Positions 1 to 11,013 of a stretch of DNA of 64,000 nt are shown here, piece after piece. The position numbers were made by a program, and so were the translations under genes. Below the pieces are notes generated by a model. That model saw nothing but the letters and a program-made list of their open reading frames with translations, was not told where the DNA came from and did not search any database. Source of the stretch: Brachypodium distachyon (lineage: Eukaryota; Streptophyta; Magnoliopsida; Poales; Poaceae); NCBI RefSeq assembly GCF_000005505.3, contig NC_016131.3:28015001-28079000 (forward strand), read 5' to 3'. Every line of letters begins with the position of its first letter. The stretch's first letter is position 1.

Positions 1-2042
1 CCTCTCTCTTTCCAGTTTTTATTCTTTGTTGGATGAAAATTATCATGCCATACCTTTGCCACCACATGCACTCTCACATCTAAGATTTGATTGCCACAAG
101 GACAGGATTGTGGGGCCCACTCCCTTTGCTACCAGGGCCCACCAAATAAATTAAATTGGGCTGGTGTGGGTGAGGGGTTTCCTTCAAGACCACTGTTTTT
201 GTTGCCACTGCATGTGTGTAGTAGTAGTACATGTACTACTGTGCACCGCTAAAAACAAGTATTTACTGCTGCCTACTGTGCATGTATGCATCAACACTTC
301 CAAATTGGAGTATAACGTACGTTGCTTGACCTGCCAAACCTTCAGTCTCTTGATCTGATTGACGCATTGAGGCATGTAAATATGGATGCACATAATGTGG
401 TACACACTACACAACAATTCCCCTGAATTCCCACTGGTGTACACATCATGCATGTCTGTACGTGTACTTAAACTTCAGTTCAGTTGCTTTCCCCAGTTTA
501 GTTCTGAATAGTACCACTTACTTACTCAACATCGGTGTTTAGAAATCAAAGAGCACACTTTCTAAAAATGTACTCCAGTATATAAACCCAACTAGCATCT
601 TAACTACCAGTACTCCGTAGTCCGTACTGCTTATACTGATCAGGAGCACCGAGCATCACAGAAAGATATGAGCAGTAATTAAAATCTTACCTTGTGGTGG
701 TATATATTCAGAGTTGCAAGCTAGGCTGTGAAGCATGATCAATTGCATACAAAACACAGTTACAGCGCCGTTAAGTTGTCGGTAGAGATATAAAGAGAAG
801 GGTGCCCACGTGGCATCTCCTGGGCCTTTCCATCCAGCTCGGCAGGTAGCTCCCTACCTGACGCTGACCGATCTCGATCGGCAAGTCGAAGATGAGAGCA
901 TCTGAATCAACTGTAATAAACAAGCTACCAGTTTCTCCTCCTTCCTTTCTCCAGCACGTGTATAAATTCAGCAAAGATACTCTCTGATCTGATGAGATAT
1001 ATCTTTCCCCATGCAGCAGTCTATTTACTGCAAGAATCCTGTGTCCGATGATGAGAGAAAAACACGCAGCACACACACAGTTGCAGGTATGCATGCTGAA
1101 AGCAGCGGCAGTGTGCTTCTGCTCACTGCTGCTGCTGCATTGCTTGCAGCTGCACACATCATTTCTGGAGATTCCTAGGATGATCAAAGAAAGACTACCT
1201 GTGATCGATGCACCAACAGTACTGCCCAATCATAGACAGGAGAGGAGGCAGAGTGAGAGCGCTCTGACTCTTTCCGGTGGGGTGTTTGTGTGGATGGTGT
1301 TTAATTAGACCCTTTACGCACACTTGATTTGGTTTCAGAAAACCTGCACAGCTTTTTCTTGGGGTTTCTAACGGAAAGTTAATCTCTTTGCCTCTGCTGG
1401 CTGTTGCTTATTGGAGTAGTACTGTACTACCGTGGCATCCATGCATAGCATGTGTAGATAGCTATTGGTTGCAGCTATATGTGAACAGTGCCACTTTTGG
1501 GGGATTGGTTGATGTCAATTTAATTATTTTCCCTGGGTTTAGTTTTGGTGACAATTGTACTGCAGCTAGGCTAGCCCTCTAGGGTCACCCCCCAGTCACA
1601 TCAAACCACAATCATACTGTTCCTTGACGCGACAAAGGAAAAGAGGGGGGGGGGGGGGGGGGGGGGGAGAGAGACATCACACACAGTACTACATGGAGTG
1701 ACGAGAGTTAAAGCTGAGAATGGTACAACTCCGGGCAAGCACTCCAATAAGAAAGCTCTAGGATCCAGCGTCACAAAAAGCATTGTCCTTCTACTCCATT
1801 GGGGAATGGATCTAGTTTCCTTAATTCCGTGGAATTAGATATAAAAAAGTGAAACTAGTAAACAAAAAGATAAAAAAAGATAAGCATGATATACCATACG
1901 ATCGACCTAGGACAAATACGCTACTAGCTAGTTAAAAGAAACGAAATGAAAGAGCTTGACCTAAAACAAAGAAATCTGAAGATATATGTAAATTCTTGCT
2001 TATCTAGATAAGCGAGAATCCTCAGGGGAGAGGGAAGCCAGC
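1..2042. other. Intergenic, no gene seen
   Basis: AT-rich sequence with only short unconserved reading frames on both strands. No tRNA, rRNA, known microRNA or conserved protein was recognised. The one distinctive item is the long G run described separately. It could be the distal promoter or 3' flank of a gene outside the window. Confidence 0.6.
1645..1667 (+). repeat. Homopolymer run of 23 G
   Basis: An uninterrupted run of 23 guanines followed by a short GA repeat. Such runs can form G-quadruplexes, and their length is error-prone in sequencing, so the exact count is uncertain. Confidence 0.9.
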
Positions 2043-2126
2043 TTAGCTTTTCTTTTGATGGACGTACGTGACAGCCATCACTAGCAGCACCACTATGGCC
2101 GCTCTAGTGATGAGAACCCTAGCCAT
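2043..2126 (-). other. Possible 27-residue hydrophobic small ORF
   Basis: An ATG-to-TAA frame of 27 residues, beginning MARVLITR and ending HQKKS. It has a central run of alanine, valine, leucine and isoleucine long enough for one short membrane segment and a basic tail. No family is recognised. There is no visible splice or promoter support, and a frame this short is expected by chance. It is listed because the single-pass composition is unusual. Confidence 0.12.
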
Positions 2127-3824
2127 AGGAAATTGCCATCATGATTTCTTCCGAGAAGGAGGCCAATGTGGGCCTCCCCTAGCACTGTGGATGCATGTGG
2201 GATCCCTTCATTGATCTTTTCGATCGCAAGCTCCAAAAGAGCCAAGCACAAAAGAAAAGGTTTGCATATGTTGTATATAGAAGGTACTGTACTGTACGAG
2301 AAGAAGAAGAAGAAGAAAAAGGAGATATTCAAACTTCAAAGCGATAGCTTGGGAACTAGAGAGAGGAGGAGAAGAATATGTGTAAACAAACAAGGTAGCG
2401 CCTTTGCTTTGGTACTTGGTATGTGTTCTTTTGGTGTTTCTATGCTTGGTTTGCACCACTACCTAAACTTGTTGATCGACGATCACCCACCTTGTGGCTG
2501 TGGCTATCCCCACATCTCTTTCATTGGCCTCTCCGATCACATGCATGCGTTCGCGCTTTGGGCAACGAGAATAAAGCCAAAAGCAAAATTCCTATTCTGT
2601 CGATTTTCTAGACCAACACTAAATCATTGATCTGTGTCAATTATCGAATTAGAACGACGTACTCACTCCGTTACATAAAAGTTAGCGCGGATTTGAACTA
2701 GAGTACATGCGCACTCTTTGGGATAGAATGTGCGTGCGTGCATGTTGAGATTCATGACACAAAGTCTAGAGGCCATACATACATACAAAATGCATGGAGC
2801 AGTTTGTACGGAAATTCAACGGCTCTCTTGATTTTACTCACATGATCCACGTACGGACCAAATGTCTTGGTAGCCATTTGCATTCGGAGTGCGCTGATCG
2901 AGTTAACAAACATACCTTTTCGCGGCGCCGGCCGGACTCTCTGCCGATTCATACCAGGCAAAAGAAAAGAGAGAACGAAGCTATGGCTGGACGGCCTGCA
3001 CTTCCGTTTCTTAAAAGAAATGCCATATTAACTTTCATTAAAACAAGACTTTATCATAAATTAGTATGTCAAGGTTTTACGTGACATGAAATTAGTATTG
3101 CTAAATTTTTTATAAAAAATACTTCATGATACTTCTGATTTCATGTCATATATAACGTACTTTAACATAGTAATTTGCGTTCAAATCGTTTGACATTTTT
3201 TAACCAACAAGTTTTAGTAGTGTACGTAGTGCTACTACGGCGGCACCTACCATTTCGAGACGTCGCCATGCGAAGAATTAAAAGCGCGGATGGATGGATG
3301 GATGCACGCTTGGATCGCTTTGCCCCAGCCCCAATCCCGATGGCCCTCTCTTCCCTAGGGATAGTACGTAAGTAGTAGGGCTGCCCCTACCCACCCACCC
3401 CCCCTTCCAAAAGCTCTTCCTGGTCCGTGGTTAGTTTGGCACTCTTCCTTCCTCCCCATTGCCCGATGAGCTAGCTAGTCGTCGATCGTGTTTGATTTGG
3501 GTTCAAATCTTTTGATTACCTGATTTGGGTTCTGTGAGTAGATTTGCCTCAAAAAATGTGGTTTTGTGAGACTATTAATCATAACTGTGACTCGTTAAAA
3601 CCTATCTCTAAGAAGTGTGGTTTTGTGAAATTTACTCTAATAAAAAAAAAATATGGCGATGGACCGTAATCGTGTGGTCCGATCTCTAATATTAGGTCCT
3701 TATCTCTGCGCCCGTACGTCTGAAATCCAGTTCCGTTGTCGGGGCGGAATTGAAGCAGTACGGCGTGCACACCCTCGGGCAGTTTTTATCCATTTTGCTA
3801 TTCCTGTCGCACCCAAAATTGATA
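2127..3824. other. Intergenic, no gene seen
   Basis: Contains a short purine tract near 2,300 and an isolated Stowaway-like end near 2,659 (ACTCACTCCG without a matching right end). Nothing coding was recognised. Confidence 0.55.
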
Positions 3825-3927
3825 CTCCTCCGTCTCATATTAAGTGATTTTTTATTACATGTAGTTAGCGTATTTTAATATATAGATACGTACATATTAG
3901 ACAAATTTGAGTCACCGACGGAGGGAG
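3825..3927. mobile_element. Stowaway-like MITE
   Basis: About 103 bp bounded by inverted ends CTCCTCCGTC on the left and GACGGAGGGAG on the right, with TA on both sides as the target duplication. The interior carries the usual TAAGTGATTT, ATAGATACGT and AAATTTGAGT-type motifs. This is the classic grass Stowaway (Tc1/mariner-derived) structure, with no coding capacity. Confidence 0.85.
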
Positions 3928-4409
3928 TATATACGTGGATCATCAGCACGCGGAGGTTGGTCCACCCAGGATACAGCGCGGCTGGACGTACGTACGGGAC
4001 GGCTGAGGTGCATATAAATCCCCGGGATTTACGCGACCAGACGGCCCCCGGCCCTAGCTCCTTCCTTCCCGGGACGCTGGTTAGTAGGTGCAGCAGCTCT
4101 GCCTGTACAACGCGACGACCGACAACTACTCTCGTATCGCATGCGGTAACCATTTTTTACTTCTTTTTGACAGAGCTCTCGCAATTAAGGATACGTAGAC
4201 ATGTGTATCGATCCAATGTGCGGCTAATCGTAAAAATTAAACGTTCGAGCTTGGATCCATCGACCCGGCCCGATGGAAGCTCACGTATCACGTATGTATG
4301 TATGTATTTATGTATGATGTATGTGTACACGTACGTACTCGGGGCCATGGTGAATATATAGATGAGTCAGGGGCTCAGATGTATATATATTCGCACATAC
4401 ACTATCTAG

Positions 4410-4545
4410 TACTCCCTCCGTTCCTAGATACTCAATCTGATTCTAAATTTTTGACTCAAATTTGTCCTAATATGGATGTATATATATATTTTAAAAACAT
4501 CTAGATACATATAATATTTCGACAATAAAGTTTAGGATCCTTGTG
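4410..4545. mobile_element. Stowaway-like MITE, right end missing
   Basis: The left end TACTCCCTCCGTTCC and the internal motifs (CTCAAATTTGTCC, GATGTATATATAT, CATCTAGATACAT, AATATTTCGACA) are present. The GGAGGGAGTA right end is absent. The element stops where the SINE-like sequence begins, so it looks truncated there. Confidence 0.7.
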
Positions 4546-4812
4546 GTTGGTTCCTTGTGGTGGAACCAGTGTTCAAGTCCCAGACTTGACATGGGTGCTC
4601 GCATTTTTCTGGATTTATTTCAGAATTTAACCGGCGTTGTGTTTCAGTGAGAGTGACGTACCCGTCAACTATGAGACGTCTGTAGTGACTTTGCCAATCT
4701 CAAGATGATCTGCCGACGGCCCAATCTGTCGAAGATGCTCATAAGAGTAGGATGTGCGTGCGTGCAGTTCGTAGGGGTGAGTGTGCGTGCGGGTGTGATT
4801 TAAAAAAAAAAC
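4546..4812 (+). mobile_element. SINE fragment, Au-like
   Basis: The stretch contains a pol III box-B-like GTTCAAGTCC near 4,573, the recognisable Au SINE body (GACTTGACATGGGTGCTCGC, then the GTCAACTATGAGACG and CAATCTCAAGATG segments, then GTGCGTGCGTGCAG), and ends in an A-rich run at 4,801-4,812. Au is a tRNA-derived SINE common in grasses. The tRNA-related 5' part with box A appears incomplete. Assignment is from memory of the family. Confidence 0.65.
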
Positions 4813-5935
4813 AGGATGGGAGGGAGTACTTGTCGATCGATCGATCAACGTGTATGTGCTTACGTACGTACGTACGACGACAGCTAGCTGGTCACGATAT
4901 AGATCGGGCACACATGTTGCTTGGACCTGCCTCTATATTGGTACCGTACGACACGTCGGCAGGTGTGTGTGTGTGATCCGTACCGTAATAGGCGCCGTAC
5001 GTACACCGCTGCCTGCTGCCCGGCCTGTCGTACTAGTACTGCATGCATATTCGTCAGCGGCACGTCCGTACGTAGTACGTGTTTCGTGGTACCAACACAA
5101 CACGGCTCGCGCTGCGATCGACGCCCATTCGCCGGCCCCGTTGTAGGGGCCCCCCGGCTAATAGGCGAGCTAGCAGGCGTTCGACAGACAACACGCACGA
5201 ACTGCGCCGGCCCAAGATTAATTATTTGCCGCGCACGCCTTATATTTCCATCGTTTTGGACGTCGTGGTGTGTCCTTAATCCGCCCTGGGGGCTTTAATT
5301 AGTTCATGCATGGGAAACGATCGAGCACGGATCGAGGCTTGGTTGACTCGTCGTTGATCGTCGGCGATTGCACTGTGTGCATGGATGGGCTCGGTCATCA
5401 GGACTGTAGGCAGTACGTCCAAAACTATCCCGGCCGGCTTAAACCAGGCCAATTAGTGCTGTACCCGCTCGAACGAACCCAAACATCCCCTTTTTTTCAA
5501 AAACAATTAATAACGGTTTTTCTACTGACAACTCCCCTGATTATTAGTTAGATATATATATTACCGTATCAGTCTGTGCTTGACCGTTGGTCGTTGCATC
5601 TCAATTCAACTACAGCACATTAGCAAGTGAGAGATGAAAAGCGTGGAGATCACTCTGAGATCTTAATTAATACAATTATTATAATACGTCGACTGAGATT
5701 TAAGACCAATTGCTTAAGAATCAGAGCACCGAACACCCGATATATCACTTCTAACAATCATGCAGCCGGTTGGCCGGCCGAGAATTCCTCCAACTGATGT
5801 CGAGGGTCCAATGCATGCATGCTTAAATCAAAGAAAGAATTTATTAATACAGTTTTAATTAATCAAGTCGATCGTGTGGAGGCTAGCGAGGGACCTGTCC
5901 ATCATCAGTCGACCTTTTTTCGCCTGAGACCGATA
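4813..5935. other. Intergenic, no gene seen
   Basis: Rich in GTAC and CGTACG motifs with short GT repeats. Open frames here are short and overlap each other on both strands without any recognisable domain. Confidence 0.5.
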
Positions 5936-7163
5936 TCTATACTATAATATATTAAATTGGAGTTGGGAGTGACGATACGGGCGTCGCGGTACTTCACTTC
6001 ACTGAAATTATGAATCTGCCATCGCTGTCCCCACACGCCTTTTAATCCCGGCTCCTGTGGTCCTCAAGCGCAGAAAAAACATGTACCGCCCAAAAAAGGA
6101 AAAAAAACAACAACAGAGCCCTCTTTGCTCCTCCTACGAATCTCACCTTCACCCGATCCAGATCTCGCCAGCGCCCGCCACCGCTCCTGGTCGCCTCCAC
6201 CAGCTCGTGCGCGTCGGCAGCGTCCGTGTGCGGAAGACGGCTGCGGACCCGCGGCTCCGTCGCGTGCCCCGACCGCCGCCTCCACCGGCTCTTTTGCGCC
6301 GGTGGCTCCCACCGGGACTTGGACGGCGATGGGATGAGCCTGAGGCCGGGATGGCGGTGGCCTCGCGCAAGGCAGAAGGGACCGCGTCGTTGCGAGCCAT
6401 CGGTGGCCCTCCCGACGGGCAGTGGCGCGCGGCGACCAGTGGCCGGACGCGATGTGTGGGCGGCGCGCGGGTGCGGCGAACGTGCGGACAAGGCTGTGAG
6501 AGGGCGCACAGGCGTACCGGGCAGCAAGTGGGAGCAGGCGGCGCGCAGGAGCGAACGGGCAGCGGGAATCTATGGGCGGAGGCGGGACGCACAAGCGGGC
6601 GGCCGCGTAATGTTCGGTGGCGGGATGAATCGGGACAGGGAGAGGAGGAGTTTGCACTCAGGGTGGATGGAGAGGATAGTCAGAGGGAGAGCGACGAGAG
6701 AAACAGGAAGAAGCGATTTGAGAAATAAAGTAGTGAGTGGGAGTAATAGAAGAGCAGGAAGGCTGATTTATACTGCCGTTTGCTTTATATGATGGCTGTT
6801 GCTGCTTGCTGTCTTGATCGATATACCGATGTTTGCTGTTTAAATCATCACCACACGGGAGGTCGAGCGGCTTGGACGGATGGTAGTGATAAACGTCATT
6901 CTACATGTTCTTCATTGTTCATGATTATATTGAGAATCACATCATGAATTCAACAAAAAAGGTAAAAAACACTCACACATGACTTTTCAAGTGTGGTGTA
7001 TGTGAGAACAGTGATAACCTGGAAGTAGAGGGCAAAAGATTTGAGCATGTGTCATTTTCTCTTTAATCGTTATATACATATGTGCACATGAGACACATCA
7101 ACATTTGATTTGACGTTTTGACACAATTTTCTGTTGCTCCGCAACGCACGGATCTTTTGCTAG
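5936..7163 (+). mobile_element. Non-autonomous Helitron-like element with GC-rich cargo
   Basis: The left end reads TCTATACTATAATATATTAA directly after an A, as in grass Helitrons. The right end contains CCGCAACGCACGG, which can fold into a short hairpin, followed by TTTTGCTAG, matching the Helitron 3' rule (hairpin, then CTRR). The base after CTAG is C, not the canonical T. There are no terminal inverted repeats or target duplication, as expected for rolling-circle elements. The interior 6,120-6,725 is much more GC-rich than its surroundings and has overlapping open frames on both strands. It could be captured gene sequence, but no protein family is recognised. No RepHel gene is present. Confidence 0.55.
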
Positions 7164-7446
7164 CATGCATATGTGTCTGCATGTCATGCCAGCTTGCACG
7201 TTCCTGTCGTCCGGAACAAGACTTCTTCATCCTTCTCCTGTCACCGTATTTGGTAAGCTCCATGTACGTACGTACGTAGTACGAGCTTAAGTACTCCGTA
7301 TATGCGATGGCGATGGGCGCGTGTACGTGTACGTCATCATAAATGCTCCCTACATCAAAGAACAGTTCATGGAAAGGAACTGCTGTTCTCGCAAGTATTC
7401 CACCGTACGCTCGAATTTTCTATTCTGAACAATAATGTACTCTTCG

Positions 7447-7500
7447 AATTAACTAACGTAAATTTATATAAATTCTTATATAAATTTACGTCAGCTAATT
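7447..7500. repeat. Near-perfect 25-bp inverted repeat with 4-nt loop
   Basis: Arms 7,447-7,471 and 7,476-7,500 around the loop ATTC. The inner 16 bp (ACGTAAATTTATATAA against its complement) are perfect. The outer 9 bp contain two mismatches that would be G-U pairs in RNA. The sequence is AT-rich and matches no microRNA known to me. It may be a tiny MITE remnant or a cruciform-prone site. Confidence 0.85.
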
Positions 7501-7773
7501 TGGCACGGTGGAAGTGTATGTAAGAGTATGCAAGACCAGCTAAGCTCTCTCACGCGATTGGTCTTTGCAACTGGGTGCACACCACCAAATAGCTTGTGTT
7601 TAACCGTGGCTAGCTATTCGCCACCCTAAAACTGGAACATATATAAATCACGTGATAACCGACTCTTGTGCGATGGATCTAGCTTCAAAGATACTCTCTG
7701 TGTTCCGAAATGTATAATGTTTTAGCTTTGTCCTAAGCAAAATCTTTAGGAGTTTGACCAAGCTCTAATAAGT

Positions 7774-7875
7774 GCTCCCTCCATCTCATATTAAGTGATT
7801 CAAATTTGTCTAAATATGGATGTATCTATATCTTAAAAACGTCTATATACATGTAATATTTCGGCACGGGGGAGT
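7774..7875. mobile_element. Stowaway-like MITE (first of adjacent pair)
   Basis: Left end GCTCCCTCCATC; right end CACGGGGGAGTAC. The interior has TAAGTGATTCAAATTTGTC and the ATGTATCTATATC / GTCTATATACATG motifs seen in the other copies. The right end is slightly diverged. Confidence 0.7.
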
Positions 7876-8001
7876 ACTTCCTTCGTTCCATAATTCTTGA
7901 CGCAGTTTTGTCTATATACGGATCTATCTAGATGCGTTTTAATGTTTAGAATCGCTCATTTTTAAAAGAATTTGCATTAAGAAATATATAACGGAGAGAG
8001 T
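7874..8001. mobile_element. Stowaway-like MITE (second of adjacent pair)
   Basis: Begins TACTTCCTTCGTTCCATAA and ends ATAACGGAGAGAGTA, abutting the previous MITE with a shared TA. Ends are diverged from the consensus but still inverted complements. Confidence 0.6.
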
Positions 8002-8718
8002 ATATCATGAAGATATATATCATAACGGGTTTACTCAAACTAATTTATAGTTATAGATGTTCGCATGTAGATTGTTCTACAAACTTTGTCAAATTGTAAA
8101 AAAAAAATACGACAAAACTAGAACATCATATATTTTGGAGTACTATTTGTTCCGTAATCCTTCGTGGATGCTTGAAGCGCGTACGAAATGCCCCTTTCTA
8201 CTTATTGGATGGTCACCCATTTTTATTAATTCATCTGACAATTCAGATTTATCTATCCAGTCAACTAATCATAGGAATATTAGTATAATTGCAAGCTTAA
8301 TAATTCTCATGCAAAGAGGGAGATTCCATCCTATAAAAACAGCAAAGATAGTAGTACTATTTGCAATATATTGTTTGTAGACTTGCCAATTTTTATAAAA
8401 TCCCTGCGTTGCAAGCATGGAATATTTCGTGAGTTTCACTAGTAGCCGGTGCCAATGTTTCATGTATTTTCCCATTGGATTTTTCCCTTCTGCCTTTAAT
8501 AATATGAGTTCGTTTAGTCCGTGGACAGTGCTGCTAGTAACCTCAAATATGTTCAGACAAGATCGTTAGGGCAGCTAGTTTGACTGCTGCAACATGTTCT
8601 AACTGTTCCAACCACATTACGACAGCCGGAAAAGAAGGTACGTACTGCAGGAAATTAAGCAGCTTAGCCCAAATTAATGAGCATGACATGAGAAGTCAAT
8701 ATGCAGCGCAATCTCGGA

Positions 8719-9662
8719 TGGGAGTGGCGTCACCTTGTTTTGTTTGGGAGCTGTTATTTTACTCCTGATTTTCCTGTAGTCAAGGAACTGTCTCGGAGAT
8801 GATCCCTCATGTGTTCGCCATAATTGTTTGCTCAAAATGCATCCGAAATAACCGTATACAAACCTTCAGAATTTTATTACTACCTCGGATTCGAAATGCA
8901 GATCACCAAGAGTGTACTTACATTTTGGATCAGATTGAAAAGGCAAATAAAAAAAGACTTGCCTTGCCAAAAGGTCTTATGAAATATATACAAAAAGATC
9001 ATAGGGAAATATACTAAACTCCTGTTAAACATTTTGGCTTGCCAAAACGTCTTATGGAAAAGAACAGAAAAAAATATACTAATCCACATATTACGCAATA
9101 ATTCATTCTTATAGACCTGCATAAAATTCTCTAGAATTCATATAATTTTCGTGCATTTGGTATGAGCATTTGCCATTTAGAACCATGTAGGGAAATAAGG
9201 ATCGACAAGAAACCATAGATCTGTAGAATATTTTTACCAAGCAACCTACCGGTATGAACTTGCACCCATACCCTATCCATGACTAATCGGGTTATCCATG
9301 GACGATACCGGCCCGTGGGCGAAAATGAACCGTACTCTACCTATTTGGGTCGTGTATTCATGAGCGGCCTTTCCCGTGGGAGGTTTGTCACGTTTATGCA
9401 AGCGGCTAGTTAAGCCGGAGTGGTGTCACTTTGTTTTGTCGGAAGCTATTAACTTACTCATAATTTTTGTGTAGTCAAGAGACTATCATAGAGGTGACAC
9501 GTCATGTATCCGGTTTAATTGTGAGTTAAAATATATCCAAAGTAAAACCGTATAGACTGTCGAATTTTTATTACTGCCTTGGATTCGAAATGTGGATAAC
9601 TAACAGTGTTAAAGACCTATATTTTGTATTAGATTGAAAAGGCAAAAACAAACTTACCTTTT
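8719..9662 (+). repeat. Diverged direct duplication (two ~245-bp copies)
   Basis: Copy one is about 8,719-8,965 and copy two about 9,417-9,662, offset by roughly 698 bp. Shared blocks occur in the same order: GTCACCTTGTTTTG / GTCACTTTGTTTTG, GTAGTCAAG, the CCGTATA block, TATTACTGCCTTGGATTCG-like and AGATTGAAAAGGCAAA. By eye they are roughly three-quarters identical. A smaller internal repeat (CTTGCCAAAAGGTCTTATG / CTTGCCAAAACGTCTTATG) lies between them. This may be an old tandem duplication or two copies of an unnamed repeat. Confidence 0.65.
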
Positions 9663-9741
9663 AGCTAGACTAAGTAATTGTAAAGGAAAAAAAGATAAAA
9701 TATCTCTCCGATTTATATGGACCCCGCAACAACAATTTTTG

Positions 9742-9855
9742 TACTCCCTCTGTTCATATTAAGTGACTCAAATTTCTAAATATGAACGTATCTATATATT
9801 AAACTACGTTTAGATACACGTAATATTTCAGCACTTAATATGGGATGGAGGGAGT
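9742..9855. mobile_element. Stowaway-like MITE
   Basis: Bounded by TACTCCCTCTGTTCATATT and AATATGGGATGGAGGGAGTA, perfectly oriented inverted ends with TA target duplication. It lies about 0.4 kb upstream of the ARF TATA box, so it is in the proximal promoter region. Confidence 0.85.
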
Positions 9856-10230
9856 ACAATTTATTTTCCGCATTTCTAATATGATCATTTTGCTACGTAC
9901 CAAAAAAAGTGATAATTGGAGATAACAAGAGTCTTCTCACCTCTTCATCAAAGGATTTTTTTTTTACTAGAATTATCTTGGGTCGATCCATATGAACCTT
10001 CGTCTTTTTTAGCAAAAATAGTGAACATTTTTCAAGTTTTAAAATTTCGAGTAAAACGATGCACACGGCTAGAAATTTCTTTTTTTGGGAAGGACGATGG
10101 AGCACGGACACACACTCTGCTTCTATATACAAATGCTCACTCGTGTGAGTACAGCCGCCCTGCTTCCAACACGCAGCTTTTTTTTCCTATGCAACTTCCA
10201 ATACAGAACTAGGAGTAGTAAAACGAAGCG

Positions 10231-10240
10231 TATATAAAAT
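10231..10240 (+). promoter_or_regulatory. Probable TATA box of the ARF gene
   Basis: TATATAAAAT is followed after about 20 bp by a GA-rich tract (AAGAGAAAGAGAGG) that looks like the start of a leader. If transcription begins near 10,262, the leader is about 750 nt, which fits the long leaders usual in this ARF clade. Inferred from sequence only. Confidence 0.4.
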
Positions 10241-10472
10241 TTTACTGTACACAAGAGAAAGAGAGGTGGAGAGAGTGAGAGAGCAGGAAGAGAAAACTGC
10301 TGAAAAGAGGAGCACCACTCGTGGGGTTAAAACCCCGAGGAACAACTTGAGCAGGAACCGGGGCGCACATAATAAGCAGCAGGAGCAAGAGGAGGAAGAA
10401 GAAGCAACCAAAGCGCAAGGCCCAAGCAAAGCAAGAAGCGGTTGTAGGCTGTAGCTGGGAAGCTGTGGGCGT

Positions 10473-10502
10473 ATGCGGGAGAAGGGGGCGGCGACCGAGT
10501 AG
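10473..10502 (+). other. uORF 1 of the ARF leader (9 aa)
   Basis: ATG to TAG, encoding MREKGAATE. It lies in the presumed 5' leader and is the first ATG downstream of the proposed transcription start. It may reduce translation of the main frame. Confidence 0.4.
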
Positions 10503-10507
10503 AAAGC

Positions 10508-10588
10508 ATGCTCCTGCCCTCCCTCTCCGGCGGCGGCGGCGGCGGCGGTCGGATCTGCCGGGGAGCGGCGGCCGGGGCGCGGAGTTAA
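10508..10588 (+). other. uORF 2 of the ARF leader (26 aa)
   Basis: ATG to TAA, 26 residues including a run of seven glycines from a GGC repeat. It begins six bases after uORF 1 stops. No conserved peptide is recognised. Confidence 0.4.
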
Positions 10589-10859
10589 CCCTGGTCCACG
10601 AGATCTGACGGGGCGGCTCCTGGGATCGAGCGGTCCAGTCGCTCGGGGTGGCGTTTCTTGTCCGCAACGGCGGCGCTCCTCTGCGCATTCCGGCTGCTTT
10701 CCGGGCCCAAATCGCGTCTTCTCGCCGGCCTGGGAAGTCGAAACCTGGGTGCTCTGGTTGGAGCACTGGGCGCTGCTGCGGTAATTTTCCGGGAAGCGTA
10801 ACTGCGCACGGCAAAAGGGGCTCTGTGGCGTGAGTAGGCGAGGAGAAGCAGAGAAAGCG

Positions 10860-10883
10860 ATGGGTTTCAGGAAGGCGCTGTGA
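10860..10883 (+). other. uORF 3 of the ARF leader (7 aa)
   Basis: ATG to TGA encoding MGFRKAL, ending 130 nt before the main ATG. The spacing allows reinitiation at the ARF start. Confidence 0.4.
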
Positions 10884-11013
10884 TTTGGCCGAAAAAGGAG
10901 GAATCTTTCCTTCGTTTTCTCCTTCCTTCCGCCGCTGCGTGCACGTTCCTTTATTGCCTCCAGATCGGTCTCTGATTGGCCTTTCGGGAAGTCGGGTAGA
11001 GAAGAAGGAGATA

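Larger units (their letters stand above)
7164..8718. other. Intergenic with MITEs, no gene seen
   Basis: Holds the hairpin at 7,447-7,500, a one-ended Stowaway-like fragment near 7,692, and the adjacent MITE pair at 7,774-8,001. No coding region was recognised. Confidence 0.5.

Noticed and set aside
1336..1362. miR396-like text (TGCACAGCTTTTTCTTGG)
   Set aside because: Resembles the start of miR396 but has mismatches, and I found no complementary arm nearby to form a precursor hairpin.
6042..6792. Several 150-220 codon frames on both strands
   Set aside because: All overlap in the GC-rich Helitron cargo, in several frames at once, with Arg/Gly/Pro/Ala-rich composition; none shows a domain, so none is called as a gene.
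10885..11013. N-terminal extension of the ARF reading frame upstream of 11,014
   Set aside because: The frame is open back to 10,885, but only with a TTG codon at its start. The ATG at 11,014 gives the N-terminus expected for ARF17.
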